Origin: Psychromonas sp. | Lineage (GTDB): Bacteria; Pseudomonadota; Gammaproteobacteria; Enterobacterales; Psychromonadaceae | DNA length: 36,380 nt | Direction of reading: 5' to 3' | Assembly: GCA_028041985.1 (NCBI GenBank) | Contig: JAOFNL010000003.1 | Coordinates: 1 to 36,380, forward strand | In this document: one piece after another, positions 36,057 to 36,380 of the stretch | Position numbering within the stretch: position 1 is the first letter of the stretch | Layout of the letters: every line of letters begins with the position of its first letter | Position numbers and translations under genes: made by a program | Notes under the pieces: model-generated | Database searches by the model: none | Seen by the model: the letters and a program-made list of their open reading frames with translations, nothing else | Told to the model about the DNA's origin: nothing

Positions 36057-36380
36057 ATGAAATTTTCAGTTGCATGCGTATCCACTTTACTTTTTTTATC
36101 TACCTCCATAGTACAAGCAGAAACAAAAATCTATCAATGGGTTGATGCTGATGGCAGCACTCACTTTTCAGACACTGCAGTACCTGGTACAGAACAAATA
36201 ACTGCCGGCAATAAAAACTTAGTCTCCGCTGACGTATTAAAACCGAACTCTACAACAAAAAAACAATCTACAACACCAACACAAGATAAAGCTATTAGCT
36301 ATCAAGCAGAGATTATTTCACCTCAAGATGATATGGCAATCCGCAGTAATGAGGGAACAATAGAAGTTCATGTTAAAACA
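36057..36380 (+). CDS. secreted DUF4124 domain protein (3' end beyond the window)
   Basis: Only the first 108 codons are present; the frame is open to the last base. The start has an AAGG site about 9 bases upstream. The product has a signal peptide (residues 1 to about 21, ending VQA) and then KIYQWVDADGSTHFSD, the hallmark of the DUF4124 domain, followed by a low-complexity Thr/Lys/Gln stretch (TTKKQSTTPTQ). In Vibrio and relatives a DUF4124 gene lies between glnA and ntrB-ntrC, so those two genes are expected just beyond the window. The function of the domain is unknown. Confidence 0.85.
   Translation, partial: MKFSVACVSTLLFLSTSIVQAETKIYQWVDADGSTHFSDTAVPGTEQITAGNKNLVSADVLKPNSTTKKQSTTPTQDKAISYQAEIISPQDDMAIRSNEGTIEVHVKT

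Overview
The window reads as chromosomal DNA of a marine, probably cold-adapted gammaproteobacterium with a low GC content. Protein sequences and gene neighbourhoods (divergent typA/glnA, rph-pyrE, ubiC-ubiA, yihY-dtd, a DUF4124 gene after glnA) resemble Psychromonas and related Alteromonadales/Vibrionales. That genus is inferred from overall resemblance, not from a marker gene. No tRNA, rRNA, CRISPR array, transposase or phage gene was seen. Almost all genes are intact core or semi-core functions, and most of the unusual structure lies between genes.

Layout. 1-3.5 kb: ppc (anaplerotic PEP carboxylase) and tusA (sulfur relay), then a 68-bp tandem repeat. 3.5-8 kb: galE and a small secreted ComEA-type helix-hairpin-helix protein on the minus strand, the rhomboid protease glpG, a secreted FliL-like protein, and the ubiC-ubiA pair for ubiquinone synthesis. 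8-10.7 kb: a structured 118-bp tandem repeat, then a redox pair (a dihydrolipoamide-dehydrogenase-like flavoprotein with a cysteine-rich tail, and a peroxiredoxin-glutaredoxin fusion) with an OxyR-like double site upstream. 10.7-17.9 kb: rep helicase, then a TetR-controlled RND efflux operon without an outer-membrane channel. 18-27 kb: a NIT-domain chemoreceptor, the rph-pyrE operon, a periplasmic-sensing GGDEF protein and a pitrilysin-type M16 protease. 27-29.6 kb: a TauD-family dioxygenase and the overlapping yihY-dtd pair. 29.6 kb to the end: typA, then glnA (type I glutamine synthetase), a second and unrelated glutamine synthetase of type III, and the start of a DUF4124 gene cut by the window edge.

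How the parts fit. The most coherent system is nitrogen assimilation at 31.5-36.4 kb. glnA has an NtrC-type dyad and a correctly spaced sigma-54 element. The type III enzyme downstream is separated from glnA by a strong terminator and has its own sigma-54-like element, so two structurally distinct glutamine synthetases may both respond to nitrogen through sigma-54. The redox block at 8.2-10.7 kb looks like a peroxide-inducible thiol peroxidase plus a candidate flavoprotein reductase. The intergenic repeats at 3.2 and 8.0 kb, and the palindromes at 6.0, 24.1 and 31.5 kb, are not explained by coding genes. The 118-bp repeat keeps a hairpin through a compensatory base-pair change between copies.
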